Assembly (NCBI GenBank): GCA_023935145.1
Contig: CM043698.1
Span: forward strand, 17,239,001-17,303,000
Length of the DNA: 64,000 bases
Direction of reading: 5' to 3'
Source of the DNA: Bretschneidera sinensis
Lineage: Eukaryota > Streptophyta > Magnoliopsida > Brassicales > Akaniaceae
The position numbers and the translations under genes were made by a program. The notes under the pieces were generated by a model. That model was given only the letters and a program-made list of their open reading frames with translations, was not told the origin of the DNA and searched no databases. Of the stretch, positions 23,979 to 35,088 are shown piece by piece (the first letter of the stretch is position 1; each line of letters starts with the position of its first letter).

Positions 23979-24897
23979 CCGAGGTTCACCAGTAATGACG
24001 TGACAAGTGTCAAAACTTGATTTGTAAAACTTGTCTTTGTTTGTGGTGTTGAAACATTTTTACTATTTCGTTATAGACGTAAGCATGAGCATTGTTATAT
24101 CAATATCAGTGCACTACTAACTATTACTACTTTATTAGTACTTTTAAAAATCACTTTAGCGAACTATTTTTTGCATTTTGATTGGTCTATATTAAAGTGT
24201 CAAAAACGATGTTAAAAAATATTACTGATTAAGCACACTGTAGACGTATATTGTCTTGAAATTAAATAGTACTAATTGACCATATAGCTTTTCTCCTAAC
24301 TTTTGTTTAATTATCTAAATATGATTTTGATTTCTACAATGTCAATTAGTAACTATCATTGTTGATAAAATATATTGATATAGTGATTAAGGCGAATGCT
24401 GACATCCATGAACTATAAGAATATAATATTAAATATTGTAGTTTTTTTTTGTAAAATAAAAAGTATACAATAAATTATCGAGTGTGTAACATGTATTAAT
24501 ATTATTAATTTATTACACTAAATATCAATTGATAACCTGACACATATATGTAATTATGTGTTCATACTGTGGAACCCTTAAGACATGTTAAGTATATATT
24601 ATTATAATATATCATATAAAATACATTAATATTATTAATTTATTATATTAGATATAAATTGATAACATGACGCATATATGTATTATGTGTTCATGTATAT
24701 CATACAAAAATTCTTTGCTAGACCGGATCTAAAATTAATGTTTTAGATCAGTTCGAAACTCTATTGATAATTTTGAAGGATTTCCTTGATGACATTAGTA
24801 TAGGTGTGAAAACAAAAAATAATGTAAAAAATACAATTCCTCAAAATTAACAATAAAATTTCTGACGAATTTAAAACATTGATTTTATATTCGATCT
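23979..24897. other. Spacer upstream of the 25158 gene
   Basis: No gene is seen. It is a mosaic: 23985-24180 resembles 14776-14990, 24200-24360 resembles 28520-28680, and 24370-24720 resembles 3490-3660. Confidence 0.5.
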
Positions 24898-25157
24898 AAT
24901 CAAAACTAGTAACGTTTATGTTTGGTCACGTTATATTAAGTTAATTGTTCCCATCATTGAAATTAAATAAACTTCTTTTGCATCCTTAATTAAATATTAA
25001 TCAAACATAATTAATGCAAAAGATATTAATGGAGCGTTTTGAAACCATTAATTCCAAAATAATAATACTGTCTCTTTCCTGAATAATACTCTATATTTAT
25101 AGAAGGACCCTTAAAACCATTAAAATAACCTCTCTCAAATAATAAATAAAAAAAATT
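24898..25157 (+). promoter_or_regulatory. Conserved promoter of the 25158 gene
   Basis: It contains AATGGAGCGTTTTGAAAC (25028-25045) and TATATTTATAG (25093-25103), with the same spacing to the ATG as before the 4480 gene. Confidence 0.65.
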
Positions 25158-25613
25158 ATGGGAAAGTTAGAGCTGTTCTCTATCTTTATGGCATTGTTCT
25201 TAGCCGAAACTATGGTATCACCCACATTTGCAGCAACAAAAAATATTAGTCCCTCAACAGAAGAAGATGAATATTACGCGTATCCACCTGGAACCGAATT
25301 CGAAATTTTGTCACCAGAACCTTCACTAGAGTATGCTACTTTTCTGCAAAGCTGTTCCGAAAAAATGACTACAGAGTGCGGGAAACAAGTATTCATGTCT
25401 ATGTTCGAAGATGTTACCGTTACTGAAAATTGTTGCAGAACACTTATGGCAGTGGGAAAAGAGTGCCACATTGCATTGGTGAGAACCATTTTCTCATTGA
25501 ATCATTTTAAAGCAAATGCATCTTTTGGTATTACAAGAAGCAAACAAGTTTGGAATAAGTGTGTTTTGGATTTTGGAGCTGATGCACCCGCTCCTCTTTC
25601 TTTTGAGTATTAG
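25158..25613 (+). CDS. ECA1/prolamin-like secreted cysteine-rich protein, 151 aa, intact
   Basis: It has the same layout as the 4480 gene: signal peptide (1-25, cleavage likely after PTFA), acidic linker, and six Cys at 66, 74, 92, 93, 103 and 135. It differs by Glu at 17 in the hydrophobic core of the signal peptide, Arg instead of Gly after the CC pair, and Thr instead of Pro at 126. The charged residue could weaken secretion, although the core on both sides is still hydrophobic. The promoter, start and stop are intact. It was duplicated together with the type D copy that follows at 26066. Confidence 0.92.
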   Translation: MGKLELFSIFMALFLAETMVSPTFAATKNISPSTEEDEYYAYPPGTEFEILSPEPSLEYATFLQSCSEKMTTECGKQVFMSMFEDVTVTENCCRTLMAVGKECHIALVRTIFSLNHFKANASFGITRSKQVWNKCVLDFGADAPAPLSFEY

Positions 25614-26065
25614 ATAATACTGCTTGTATTTGTCATTTCTTTATCAATACTTTTTAACTAATGAAATCTTGAATGTTAAATTATTACTCAATATTTTATT
25701 TCGGTAAATTATGTTTAACAATGCTTGTCTTTGCCAAAAAGTCAATTCAATGGCACCTTCAAATCTAAATTAACAAATGTGTTTGAGCAGTAAACATACA
25801 AATCTCATATGGAAAACAAATTGGATTAGTGAATGATATGTATATGATGATGGAACTACAACCCATTGTCTTAAGTTTTGGGGTTCATATGATCTCCTAC
25901 ATCATATATTTAGGCTTTTGTATGGTAAATTCTCCAAGCTCAAGCTTCTCCACAACTTGGACCATCTTGCCTAACAAGCTCAAGAGCTTGCCCCATCCTT
26001 CAATTACAAGGAAACGCCTCTCAACACAAAAATCATTATAAGAAAACCACAAAGCCAAAATCAAC
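25614..26065. other. Conserved 3' flank
   Basis: No gene is seen; it matches 15823-16300. Confidence 0.6.
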
Positions 26066-26788
26066 ATGACAATATCGCATAGTTTGTCAGCCATCGTGAT
26101 ATTTTCATTGGGTAGTCTTCTACCTTTGGTTTCTCTAGGACTCGCCGAAAGAAATGTCAAAATTATAAGTGAAACAACGAGTAGATTATTGAATAATTGT
26201 TCCAAAAACTTGACTGAAATTGTGTAAATAGGTCCTCGTTGCTAGGGTTGGAATCAAACCGAGCTATTATCTAGTTAGAGCTCGGTCAAAAGTCAACTCG
26301 ATCGAGCTCAACCTTGAAAATTTTGCTTGAATAGCTTATCGAGCTAAGCTCAGATACCTGAAGGTTTGGCTCAAAAGCTCTCGCACAGTTCGATAAGGCA
26401 TTATTGAACTCTAACTAATATTTATTTAATATTTTTATTTATTAAAATTATAGTTTAGGCTTGAGCTCGAGCTCAAATGGACAATCCAAGGCTCAAGCTC
26501 GAGCTCGAACTTGGGCTCGAATATGGGCTAGAGCCGAGCTAAGGTTGAGCCATCATAAAATTTATCAAGCTCAAGCTCGAACCAAATTTTTGAACTCGAA
26601 CTCGTGCTTATTCATTTTAAGTCGAGCGGAGGTACAATACCTTAGTATTCGAGCTCGATTTGGCACGAATCCACCGCTACCGTTGCTATAATGGGTTAAT
26701 TATGAGTGTTGTCCACAAGTCTGAGTTCAAAGGAAACCAATCTGTTACTTTGCCCCTGAGGGTCAAACTTTGGAACAAGTGTAGATAA
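26066..26788 (+). pseudogene. Type D prolamin-like pseudogene split by a hAT-like MITE
   Basis: The first part reads MTISHSLSAIVIFSLGSLLP and runs to NNCSKNLTEIV, then a stop. The last part (26689-26788) continues the family with NGLIMSVVHKSEF and LWNKCR and a TAA. Between them the middle exon sequence is partly deleted and a 436-bp element has inserted. Compared with 13026, the deletion after CTGAAATTG is shared with 16301, so it is older than the MITE. Confidence 0.8.
26245..26680. mobile_element. hAT-like MITE with 8-bp target duplication
   Basis: CGTTGCTA occurs directly on both sides (26237-26244 and 26681-26688). The ends are imperfect inverted repeats: GGGTTGGAATC on the left and the complement GTAGCGGTGGATTCG on the right. 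The body is rich in GAGCTCGAGCTC-type repeats. An 8-bp duplication fits the hAT superfamily. Confidence 0.7.
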
Positions 26789-28746
26789 TTGCAAAATCAG
26801 CTGATTCACCAACCCCTTCACCTTCCTCTTGGTCAATATAATAATAATGTACTTAAAATTAGGTTGTCATTTGCTTAATTTATACCATGTACCACAAGAA
26901 TTAGAGTGTTGATAGAATGACACATTCATGTCTTTATATTAATTTTGTGCCAAAACAAGCACATGGGATTATTTCTTTTTTATTTATGAAGAATGTATAA
27001 ATCATTTCTTCTAATTGGCAAAGTGAGTTACAACACCTATAAAAATTCAATATACAAGATTATATCGAAATTATTACTAAAAATTCATTAACCATAAGAT
27101 GTTTGATTTGATTCAGTTGTTATTGTCTCAAGTTAAATATATTTGATAGTGTTGCGGTCCTGAGTTCGATTTATCTGACCAACAACTACCTTATGGATAT
27201 ATGGAGGTTTGTTGTGGGTGGGTAGAGATTAGAGATATATTAGATCATCACTATAAACAAAAAACCATTAATTATAACATTCTATCTAGCTAGTACTTTA
27301 GGTTAATTAGTGTTTGTTAAAACATCAGTGAAATCATTTTTTTTACACAAATTCAATTTTTTAAAAATTATATTTTTAGCTTTCGCATCTTTCATAAACA
27401 TATATTTTTTTTCAAGTGTTTGGCATAACTTTAATTTATAAGAAACGTAAAAAATCTCCAAAACTCTCTTAAAGGGTACCTAAAATGTTAAAACCTTGAT
27501 TCAGTTGCATTGTCAATGGGTTGGATTTTGATCCTAATCCGATCCATATAGTCAAATATGAAAAGTGGTTTAAATCAGTTAATCCAACTTATCTGAATCC
27601 ACTAATCTATTTAACAAACCATCTAATTTAGATTTACCTTAATCAACTCCGATAATAACCCAATCATATTTTAATATTATACAATATGCATAATTATTTT
27701 TTATATTTATAATATAGAAATTATGTATATGTTATAAGTTAGTACTCTTCAAATGTACTAGATGCTTTATTTAAAATACATGTATTGTTAAAAGAAAATT
27801 AAATATTTAAAAGAATTTCAATTTTTCTCAATTATATTGATACTTTTTTTTAAAGTTTCTATTAACATTATGTTTTTAAATTATGATAATGCAAATATAA
27901 TCTGAATTAATTCCAATGGATTCATACGTGAATTGAGTTTTAAAATATCCTATAAATAATTCGATCTAATAATTTCTTTTTACAAATAGATTTAGATTTA
28001 TCTGATCCGATTATTGGTTAGGCAGCACTGAGCCTCCTCTTCATACAATTAGCTTGTGAACTATGTTTTCATTAAGAGCGCTGATATTTTAACACCTATA
28101 CTTGACACACATTATTTTACACTCGGACAGTTCACTAGTAATGACGTGATAAGTGCCGAAATTTGATTTTTAATTTACAATTTTAATTTGTTAAAAAATA
28201 TTAGCAACAACGCTATCGTGAGTCATCTTGGATTTGATTAATTTTTATTTAGATGTCAAACTTTAGTGTTTGTTTGGGGTGTTGAAACATTTTTACCGTT
28301 TCATTATAGATGTCAGCATGAGCATTGTTATATCAACACCAGTGCACTAGTAATATTGTAACACATGTACAAATTCTATTGGTAATTGACTATTTTACCC
28401 TCTAAAAATTATGTAGCAAGTTGAAAATCACAATAATGAGTCAAAAATTCACTTTAGCAAGTCAGTTCTTGCATTCTGATTTGTCCATCTTAAAGTGTCA
28501 AAAATGGTGGTAAAGAGGCGTTGAAAAATTATTGTCGATTAAGCATACTGTAGACGTATGTTTTCTTGAAATTAAATAGTACTAATTGACCATATTGCTT
28601 TTCTCCTAACTTTTGCTTAATTATCTTAATATGATTTTGATTTCTACAATGTCAATTAGTAACTATCAATATAGATGAAGTATTGATTTAGTAGTCAAGA
28701 TTGAAGTCCTGAGCTAAAAAGTTCTAGCTTCGAATCCCACGGTGTG
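26789..28746. other. AT-rich spacer
   Basis: No gene is seen. It parallels 13458-14990, including the SINE-like part at 27105-27262. The stretch 28676-28741 has a TAGTAGTCAAG and TTCGAATCCC pair like a SINE head. Block X' starts at 28747. Confidence 0.5.
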
Positions 28747-30339
28747 CTAGGTCACGGAGATCGAGAGAGTAGACATCGATATTTTTAAGGCTAATTTTAT
28801 TTCTTTGTAAAAGTTATATTTCCTTCTAATTTTTGTTTTGACAAAATTTGTCGTGACCAAACAAAAAATTATAACTATGAAAATAATTGTGGTGATTAAA
28901 TAGTTAGACAATTGACAACATTTCCTGGTTAAAAAAATGCTAATTAATGTGGTGATGAATTTTAGTAAAAATTTTATTTTTTGTGACAATTTTTGTAGGG
29001 TCCAGTATTTTATTTAAATTATTTTAGACCATGGGTGTGCATTTCTACGGGATTTGGTATGTTATTAAAAAATAAATGATAATTAAATTCATTTTGGGAT
29101 AAGTGAAATTTATAAGTAAATAAATAAACTAAGAATCAAATAATAAAAACACATGCCAAAGGAGGGCTACAAAAATTTATGAAGAATGGTAAGAAAAACT
29201 AAGCAAAAACTGAAATTTAAAAAGTGATACGGTGAAAAGAAAGAAAATCAAATAGTGAAAGGGTAATTGTGTAATAAGGCTAAAATTATACTATAATAGG
29301 GGAGGGAGAGATCAGATTTTTGGAGTGAAAGTTCTAGAGAGACCAAGAGAGAGAAGAGGAAAAGAAGAGAAAAAAAAAAAAGAAGATGAAGAAGAGAAGA
29401 GAAAGAATAGAAGAAAAAGAAGAAAAAAAATAAGAAATTTGCTCAAAATAAAGGTAAAAATCTACTTTTCTTTAACTTTGATCTTCAAGCATGCTTTTAA
29501 ACTAATAATTTGAGTTTGGGATATGGATTTGAGAAATTATTTAAGTTATTTTGAAGAAAAATTGGTTTTAAACCAAAGTTTATGATTTTGAAGTTTTAGG
29601 TTCAAATTTTGGTGTGGACGATGTTGGTTTTTACTAATAAAACTATAAGAAACTTGTATCTTTGAAGATTTGAAAAGAATTATGAAAATTAAGAAGGATT
29701 TTGAGAGAAAAAACGAATTTTCATGAAGAATTTTCTGGAATAAGGGGAAAACAATCGACAATGTTGGGCGGACAATCAACTATGGGAGGCTTCTGGACCA
29801 AAATTCTGGAAAAATTGGGAACACAGTCGACTGTGGAAGGTCTCTGGACTTTTGACAATCAACTATGAAAAATCACAGTCGGCTATGTTATGCTGATTTT
29901 TAAAAAGTTATGCTTTTTCCTTAAATTTTTTTAATGTAAAACCTCTCTTAAGTGATTCTAATCTTTATACACTTTAGAAATATGATTAAAGCACCTGAAA
30001 TACCTAGTATTCATGATATTAATTTTTTTTTAAAACCTAAAATCGATGATTCAAAAAGGGAAAGAAAATAGGGCATAAGACTTGATTTCTTCGATTTTTG
30101 GTTGCGTACGAAGTGCGCACACGATATTTAAAGCATACAAAATTCCTTGGGTTTGCTTGGTATACATTTAAATGATTTAAAGTAATAGGATTAAATGTTA
30201 TTCACTCTTAGGTGTAAGTGGAAAAAAATTTTAAGAGATAAAGGAAGTAGTTTGGATTAGTTGTGGATCGTGTAGCGAGGTAAGTATACCTTACTCCTAG
30301 TAAGTGGGAAGGACCTAATATTTGATGGATGTAAAATTA

Positions 30340-30383
<44 letters not shown>

Positions 30384-30703
30384 AAAATTTATAAGGAGTC
30401 TTTGATATGATGAACGATTATGCGCTTGGATGCGAGTATGTATAAAAAAAAATTGAGTCAAATATGCGCATATACATATAATTTAGTTGTGATGTATACA
30501 AACCATTTATTGCTATCAAGAGTTGTTGAAATTGGTTGATTGAAAATGTATTCTTTTGCAGATATGGAAAAATGTAATGATATTATTGAAGGATTGTGAT
30601 ATTGATATGTGGGCTTGTTTTAAATTGATTGTATTTGATAATGGTTGTGGTGTTGATGCATTACATAAATATGGTTGTTATGTAAAAATCTTTATTCTCA
30701 TTA

Positions 30704-30919
30704 TGTTAATGTATTATATGGGCTTAGTCCCACATTGGTTGTGTATAGCTTTGCTTCTCCTATTAGCTTGTATAAATAAGATAATCCCACATTGGTTGTG
30801 TATAGCTTAACTTCTCCTATTAGCTTATATAAATAGGATAGCTCCCTTTGTAAGTAAATCACACCATTCAATACAATTCTTCTCTTTGTATTGTCTCACT
30901 TCCTCTCTTAAATTCAACA
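30704..30919 (+). repeat. 5' LTR of the Copia element
   Basis: 216 bp. It contains a 57-bp direct repeat starting TCCCACATTGG, each copy with a TATAAATA-like box, so the promoter unit is doubled. Confidence 0.9.
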
Positions 30920-30932
30920 TGGTATCAGAGCC
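30920..30932 (+). promoter_or_regulatory. Primer binding site, initiator-Met tRNA type
   Basis: TGGTATCAGAGCC sits immediately after the 5' LTR, as in most plant Copia elements. Confidence 0.9.
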
Positions 30933-30940
30933 TTAATGGT

Positions 30941-31076
30941 TCTCGGTATTTTAAGAGTTGAGTATGCTCTGTGATTGCCACTATTAGTGGATCCTTCACA
31001 TCAGAAATTCTCGGTATATTAAGAGTTGAGTATGCTCTGTGATTGCCACTATTAGTGGATCCTTCACATCAGAAAA
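30941..31076 (+). repeat. 68-bp tandem duplication in the Copia leader
   Basis: The unit starting TCTCGGTATTTTAAGAG occurs at 30941 and again at 31009 with one base changed. Confidence 0.85.
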
Positions 31077-31162
31077 ACTTCTAGTATATCCTTTTCATAC
31101 CTGTCGGGTCATCATTATAGTCGGAGTCTCATTCTCCATCGACATCATCTCCGCTGTCGCTT

Positions 31163-31470
31163 CTGTTTCAGAAACGCTGCTGCCACGTCAGCCCTAAAAG
31201 CCACATCAGCGCCACCTCACTGCCACCTCAGTGCCATGTCACCCATTGACATCATCTCCGCTGCCACATCAGTGCCACGTCACCCGTTGACATCATCTCC
31301 GCTGCCGCTCCTGTTTCAGACACGCTGCTGCCACAGTAGCACCACATCAACAACACGTCAGCACCACGTTACTCGTTGACCGTCACATCATCAGTTGACT
31401 GCCACGTCATCAGTTGACCGCCACATCACCGGTTAACTGCCACATCATCAGTTGACCGTCACATCACTGG
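31163..31470 (+). repeat. CCACRTCA-rich degenerate repeat array
   Basis: CCACGTCA, CCACATCA and CAGTTGAC motifs alternate over about 300 bp just before the pol frame, where the capsid part of Gag would be expected. Many carry ACGT or GTTGAC cores. Confidence 0.7.
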
Positions 31471-34400
31471 TTTCTTGGAGGTTCACCTTCCTCTTTGCTC
31501 CTATGGCTGAATCGGACTTACCCCACCGACAGAGCACACACCAGAAGCCCTTATATTGCAAGTATTGTCATTCACAAGGGCATGAATTGCTCAAATGTCC
31601 TTCTCGCCTATGTAAAGTCTGCAGAGAACCGGGTCACTATCTTGCAGACTGCCCTAAACTTCCATCTGGAAATCAGTCAAATGGGAACCAATATCACTCT
31701 CGAGGCTCATACAATCGGCCATATTCCAAGCCAAAGAATACTGCTGCGGTAACCACTGATGCTACACCAACTTCATCCAATTCTCCACCTGCTTGGAGTG
31801 GTTTCTGCACCGTTCTTACCGAGGCTCTAAATAAAATCGGTAACAATATAGCCATGTCAACTACACCAGGTACATCCCGATGGTATTTCGATTCTGCTTG
31901 TTGCAATCACATGACTTCTGATGCCTCTATTTTTTCCTCTAAAACCCGTGATGAGCATGCGCATACTATTCACACTGCCAATGGATCAAATATGCTGGTC
32001 AGCCATACTGGACATGTTGATAGTTCTCATTTGTCTCTCCCTGACACATATTTAGTTCCTAATCTTACGCTTAACCTTATATATGTTGGACAACTATGTG
32101 ATCTTGGACTTGATGTGCATTTTTCTTCTACTGGTTGTCGTGTGCAGGACCCTCAGACAGGAAAACTCCTTGGAACCGGTCGTAAAGTTGGACGCCTCTT
32201 TGAGCTCACTCATCTCCAAGTCCCATCCTCACCATCACCAAATCAATCAGCCGCATCCATCCCAGCACTCTCACCTGTGGAATTGTGGCACTCTCGGTTA
32301 GGTCATACTTCATCTAGCCCTCTACGTTCTCTTATTTCTAGTGGTCAGTTAGGTTCACTTCAGCATGAGTCTTTTCATTGTATTCATTGTCAACTTGCAA
32401 AACAATCAGCTTTACCTTTTAATGAGAGTCAGTCCATTTCCCTTGCACCTTTTGATTTAGTACATTCTGACGTTTGGGGGCCTTCTCCTCATGCATCAAT
32501 GGGTGGTGCTCGTTATTTTGTTATATTTGTGGATGACTATTCTCGTTATACTTGGTTGTTTCTTATGAAAAGCAGATCTGAACTCTTTCAAATATATTCT
32601 GATTTTTCTTCTATGGTTCAAACTCAATTCTCTCGGAATATCAAAATTTTTCGTTCAGATAATGCAATGGAATATAAAGACCGTGCTTTTCTAAACCTAC
32701 TTCACAAAAATGGCACGCTCCCCCACCGCTCGTGCCCTGGAACCTCCCAACAAAATGGACGAGCTGAACGCAAACATCGACATATTCTTGACACCGTTCG
32801 TGCTCTACTCATTTCGTCATCATGTCCTGAACGTTTCTGGGGTGATGCTGCATTCACCGCAGTATACACAATCAATCGTGTCCCTTCCACTACAATCCAA
32901 AATCAATCTCCATTCGAGCGCCTTTTCGGTAAACCTCCTGATTACTCTAACCTCAGAGTCTTTGGTTGCGCTTGTTTTGTTCTTCTCAAACCACATGAAC
33001 ACAACAAATTACAACCAAGGGCTCATCTGTGTTGTTTCATTGGATATGGTATTGAACATAAGGGGTATCGATGCTGGGATCCTATTTCTAAAACTCTTCG
33101 TATCTCTCGTCATGTCATTTTTTGGGAACATCAAATGTTCTCTTCCTTACGGTCATTTGACATATCAACCATCACTAACTCCAGATTCTTTACTGATCCA
33201 TCTATTAAGTTATTTCCTGAGAATCCAGTTTCAGGTACTGTTGAGTCCACCTCCGAATCACCAGCTGATATCACCCCTTCCGTTCCAGAACCACCAGTTG
33301 ATCCTACCTCTCCAGACCCAGACCCAGACCCAGTTCCAGCTCCAGAACCATCAGCTGACCTAACCTCTCTGACTCAATCGGTCGTGCCCGAGGATATTCC
33401 TATGTCTGATGAGTCTGCACCGACTCCCTCTGAGAGCCATCCTCCAGATCACCCCCGCAGATCTACCAGGGTAACTCACCCCCCTTCTCATCTTGCTGAT
33501 TACCATTGTGATTATCATTGTTTTTCCACTATACTTCATCTGCATGAGCCTCAATCCTATAAGGAGGCTAGTACTAATCCTCTTTGGCAGAAAGCAATGG
33601 ATGAAGAACTTCAGGCCCTAGCTAAAACTCATACATGGGATATTGTTGATCTACCCGCTGGAAAAACTCCTATTGGGTGCAAATGGGTGTTTAAGATCAA
33701 GACACTTTCTGATGGCTCTATTGAACGATATAAAGCCCGACTTGTTGCCAAGGGATTTGCTCAGGAATATGGCATTGACTATGAAGAGACATTTGCTCCA
33801 GTGGCGAGGCTCACATCTGTCCGTACACTCATTGCTGTCGCCGCCATTCGAAGATGGACTCTATTTCAAATGGATGTCAAAAATGCATTTCTGAATGGGG
33901 AACTTCTTGAGGAAGTCTATATGCATACACCTCCCGGCTTGGATGCCACTCGAAACAAAGTTTGTCGCCTTCGTCGTGCCTTATATGGTTTAAAACAAGC
34001 TCCACGTGCCCGGTTTGCCAAATTCAGCACTACCATTCATCAGTTTGGGTTCACACCGAGTGCTCATGATTCGGCTCTGTTTATCCGCCATACTGCCAAC
34101 GGTATTATCCTTCTTTTACTGTACGTGGATGATATGGTTATTACTGGAGATGATCCACATGGTATTTCTGAACTCAAAAAGTTTCTCAGTGGCCAATTCG
34201 AGATGAAAGATCTTGGTGTGCTCACCTATTTTCTTGGCCTCGAAGTCTCATCTAATTCTGATGGATTTTTTCTCTCTCAGGCCAAATATGCCTCGGACCT
34301 CCTTTCCAAGGCTGGGATCACTGACTCAACCACTGCCACTACTCCTCTCGAGCCGAATGTCAGACTTACCCCACTCGATGGTTCACCTCTTCAGGATGCC

Positions 34401-35075
34401 ACTCTATATCGTCAACTGGTTGGAAGTCTTGTATATCTTACTGTCACTCGCCCTGACATTGCCTATGCCGTTCATCAGGTCAGTCGGTTCTTGTCCGCTC
34501 CTCGGACCACCCATTACTCGACTGTTCTTCGCATTCTTAGGTACGTCAAGGGTACTTTATTTCATGGGCTTCATTTCTCAGCACAGTCTGCCCCCGTTTT
34601 ACAAGCCTATTCTGATGCCGATTGGGCCGGAGACCCCACCGACAGACGTTCAACCACTGGTTACTGTTTCTTTTTGGGCAATTCTCTCATTTCCTGGCGT
34701 AGTAAGAAACAAACTGTGGTTGCTCGCTCCAGTACCGAAGCTGAATATCGTGCCATGGCTGATGCAACTCAAGAACTTCTCTGGCTTCGATGGCTACTCG
34801 CTGACATGGGTATCTCTTCTCCTGCTGCCACTATCCTACACTGTGACAATAGGAGTGCTATTCAGATCGCTCACAATGATGTCTTCCACGAGCGTACAAA
34901 ACACATCGAGAATGATATCCACTTCATCCGTGATCATATTCTCCAGAATACGATTCGTCTACAATCCGTCAGTTCAGCCGATCAGACAGCTGACATTTTC
35001 ACTAAGGCTCATCCACCCGGACGCTTTCACTCTCTGGTTTCCAAACTCAAGTTCACCTCCCACTTACCGCCTTGA
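31452..35075 (+). CDS. Copia polyprotein: zinc knuckles, protease, integrase, RT, RNase H
   Basis: A 1207-codon frame without stops. There are two CCHC knuckles (Cys 36-49 and 54-67). The protease motif FDSACCNHMT is at 146-155 (Asp147; DSA instead of the usual DSG). The integrase has HSRLGH, then catalytic Asp340, Asp403 and Glu439 with D-D(35)E spacing, in HSDVWGP, FRSDNAMEY and RAERKHR. The RT starts CKWVFKIK and has YVDD at 891-894. The RNase H has YSDADWAGD (Asp1055) and STEAEYRAM, and ends in KLKFTSHLPP. The capsid part of Gag (UBN2-type) is absent, so it probably relies on Gag from other elements. ATG 31452 is the first in frame; the one at 31503 is also possible. Confidence 0.93.
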   Translation: MTVTSLVSWRFTFLFAPMAESDLPHRQSTHQKPLYCKYCHSQGHELLKCPSRLCKVCREPGHYLADCPKLPSGNQSNGNQYHSRGSYNRPYSKPKNTAAVTTDATPTSSNSPPAWSGFCTVLTEALNKIGNNIAMSTTPGTSRWYFDSACCNHMTSDASIFSSKTRDEHAHTIHTANGSNMLVSHTGHVDSSHLSLPDTYLVPNLTLNLIYVGQLCDLGLDVHFSSTGCRVQDPQTGKLLGTGRKVGRLFELTHLQVPSSPSPNQSAASIPALSPVELWHSRLGHTSSSPLRSLISSGQLGSLQHESFHCIHCQLAKQSALPFNESQSISLAPFDLVHSDVWGPSPHASMGGARYFVIFVDDYSRYTWLFLMKSRSELFQIYSDFSSMVQTQFSRNIKIFRSDNAMEYKDRAFLNLLHKNGTLPHRSCPGTSQQNGRAERKHRHILDTVRALLISSSCPERFWGDAAFTAVYTINRVPSTTIQNQSPFERLFGKPPDYSNLRVFGCACFVLLKPHEHNKLQPRAHLCCFIGYGIEHKGYRCWDPISKTLRISRHVIFWEHQMFSSLRSFDISTITNSRFFTDPSIKLFPENPVSGTVESTSESPADITPSVPEPPVDPTSPDPDPDPVPAPEPSADLTSLTQSVVPEDIPMSDESAPTPSESHPPDHPRRSTRVTHPPSHLADYHCDYHCFSTILHLHEPQSYKEASTNPLWQKAMDEELQALAKTHTWDIVDLPAGKTPIGCKWVFKIKTLSDGSIERYKARLVAKGFAQEYGIDYEETFAPVARLTSVRTLIAVAAIRRWTLFQMDVKNAFLNGELLEEVYMHTPPGLDATRNKVCRLRRALYGLKQAPRARFAKFSTTIHQFGFTPSAHDSALFIRHTANGIILLLLYVDDMVITGDDPHGISELKKFLSGQFEMKDLGVLTYFLGLEVSSNSDGFFLSQAKYASDLLSKAGITDSTTATTPLEPNVRLTPLDGSPLQDATLYRQLVGSLVYLTVTRPDIAYAVHQVSRFLSAPRTTHYSTVLRILRYVKGTLFHGLHFSAQSAPVLQAYSDADWAGDPTDRRSTTGYCFFLGNSLISWRSKKQTVVARSSTEAEYRAMADATQELLWLRWLLADMGISSPAATILHCDNRSAIQIAHNDVFHERTKHIENDIHFIRDHILQNTIRLQSVSSADQTADIFTKAHPPGRFHSLVSKLKFTSHLPP

Positions 35076-35088
35076 GTTTGAGGGGGGA

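Noticed and set aside
26461..26691. Ala/Arg-rich frame in the hAT-like MITE
   Set aside because: It follows GAGCTC repeats and is not a gene.
28676..28741. A possible tRNA gene (A and B boxes)
   Set aside because: No cloverleaf can be drawn; it fits only a SINE head.
29325..29513. Lys/Glu/Arg-rich small frame
   Set aside because: It is a purine-rich tract in a solo LTR; the composition alone explains it.
32710..33363. 217-codon frame inside the Copia pol region
   Set aside because: It is a shadow of the integrase to RT linker in another frame, with no domain.
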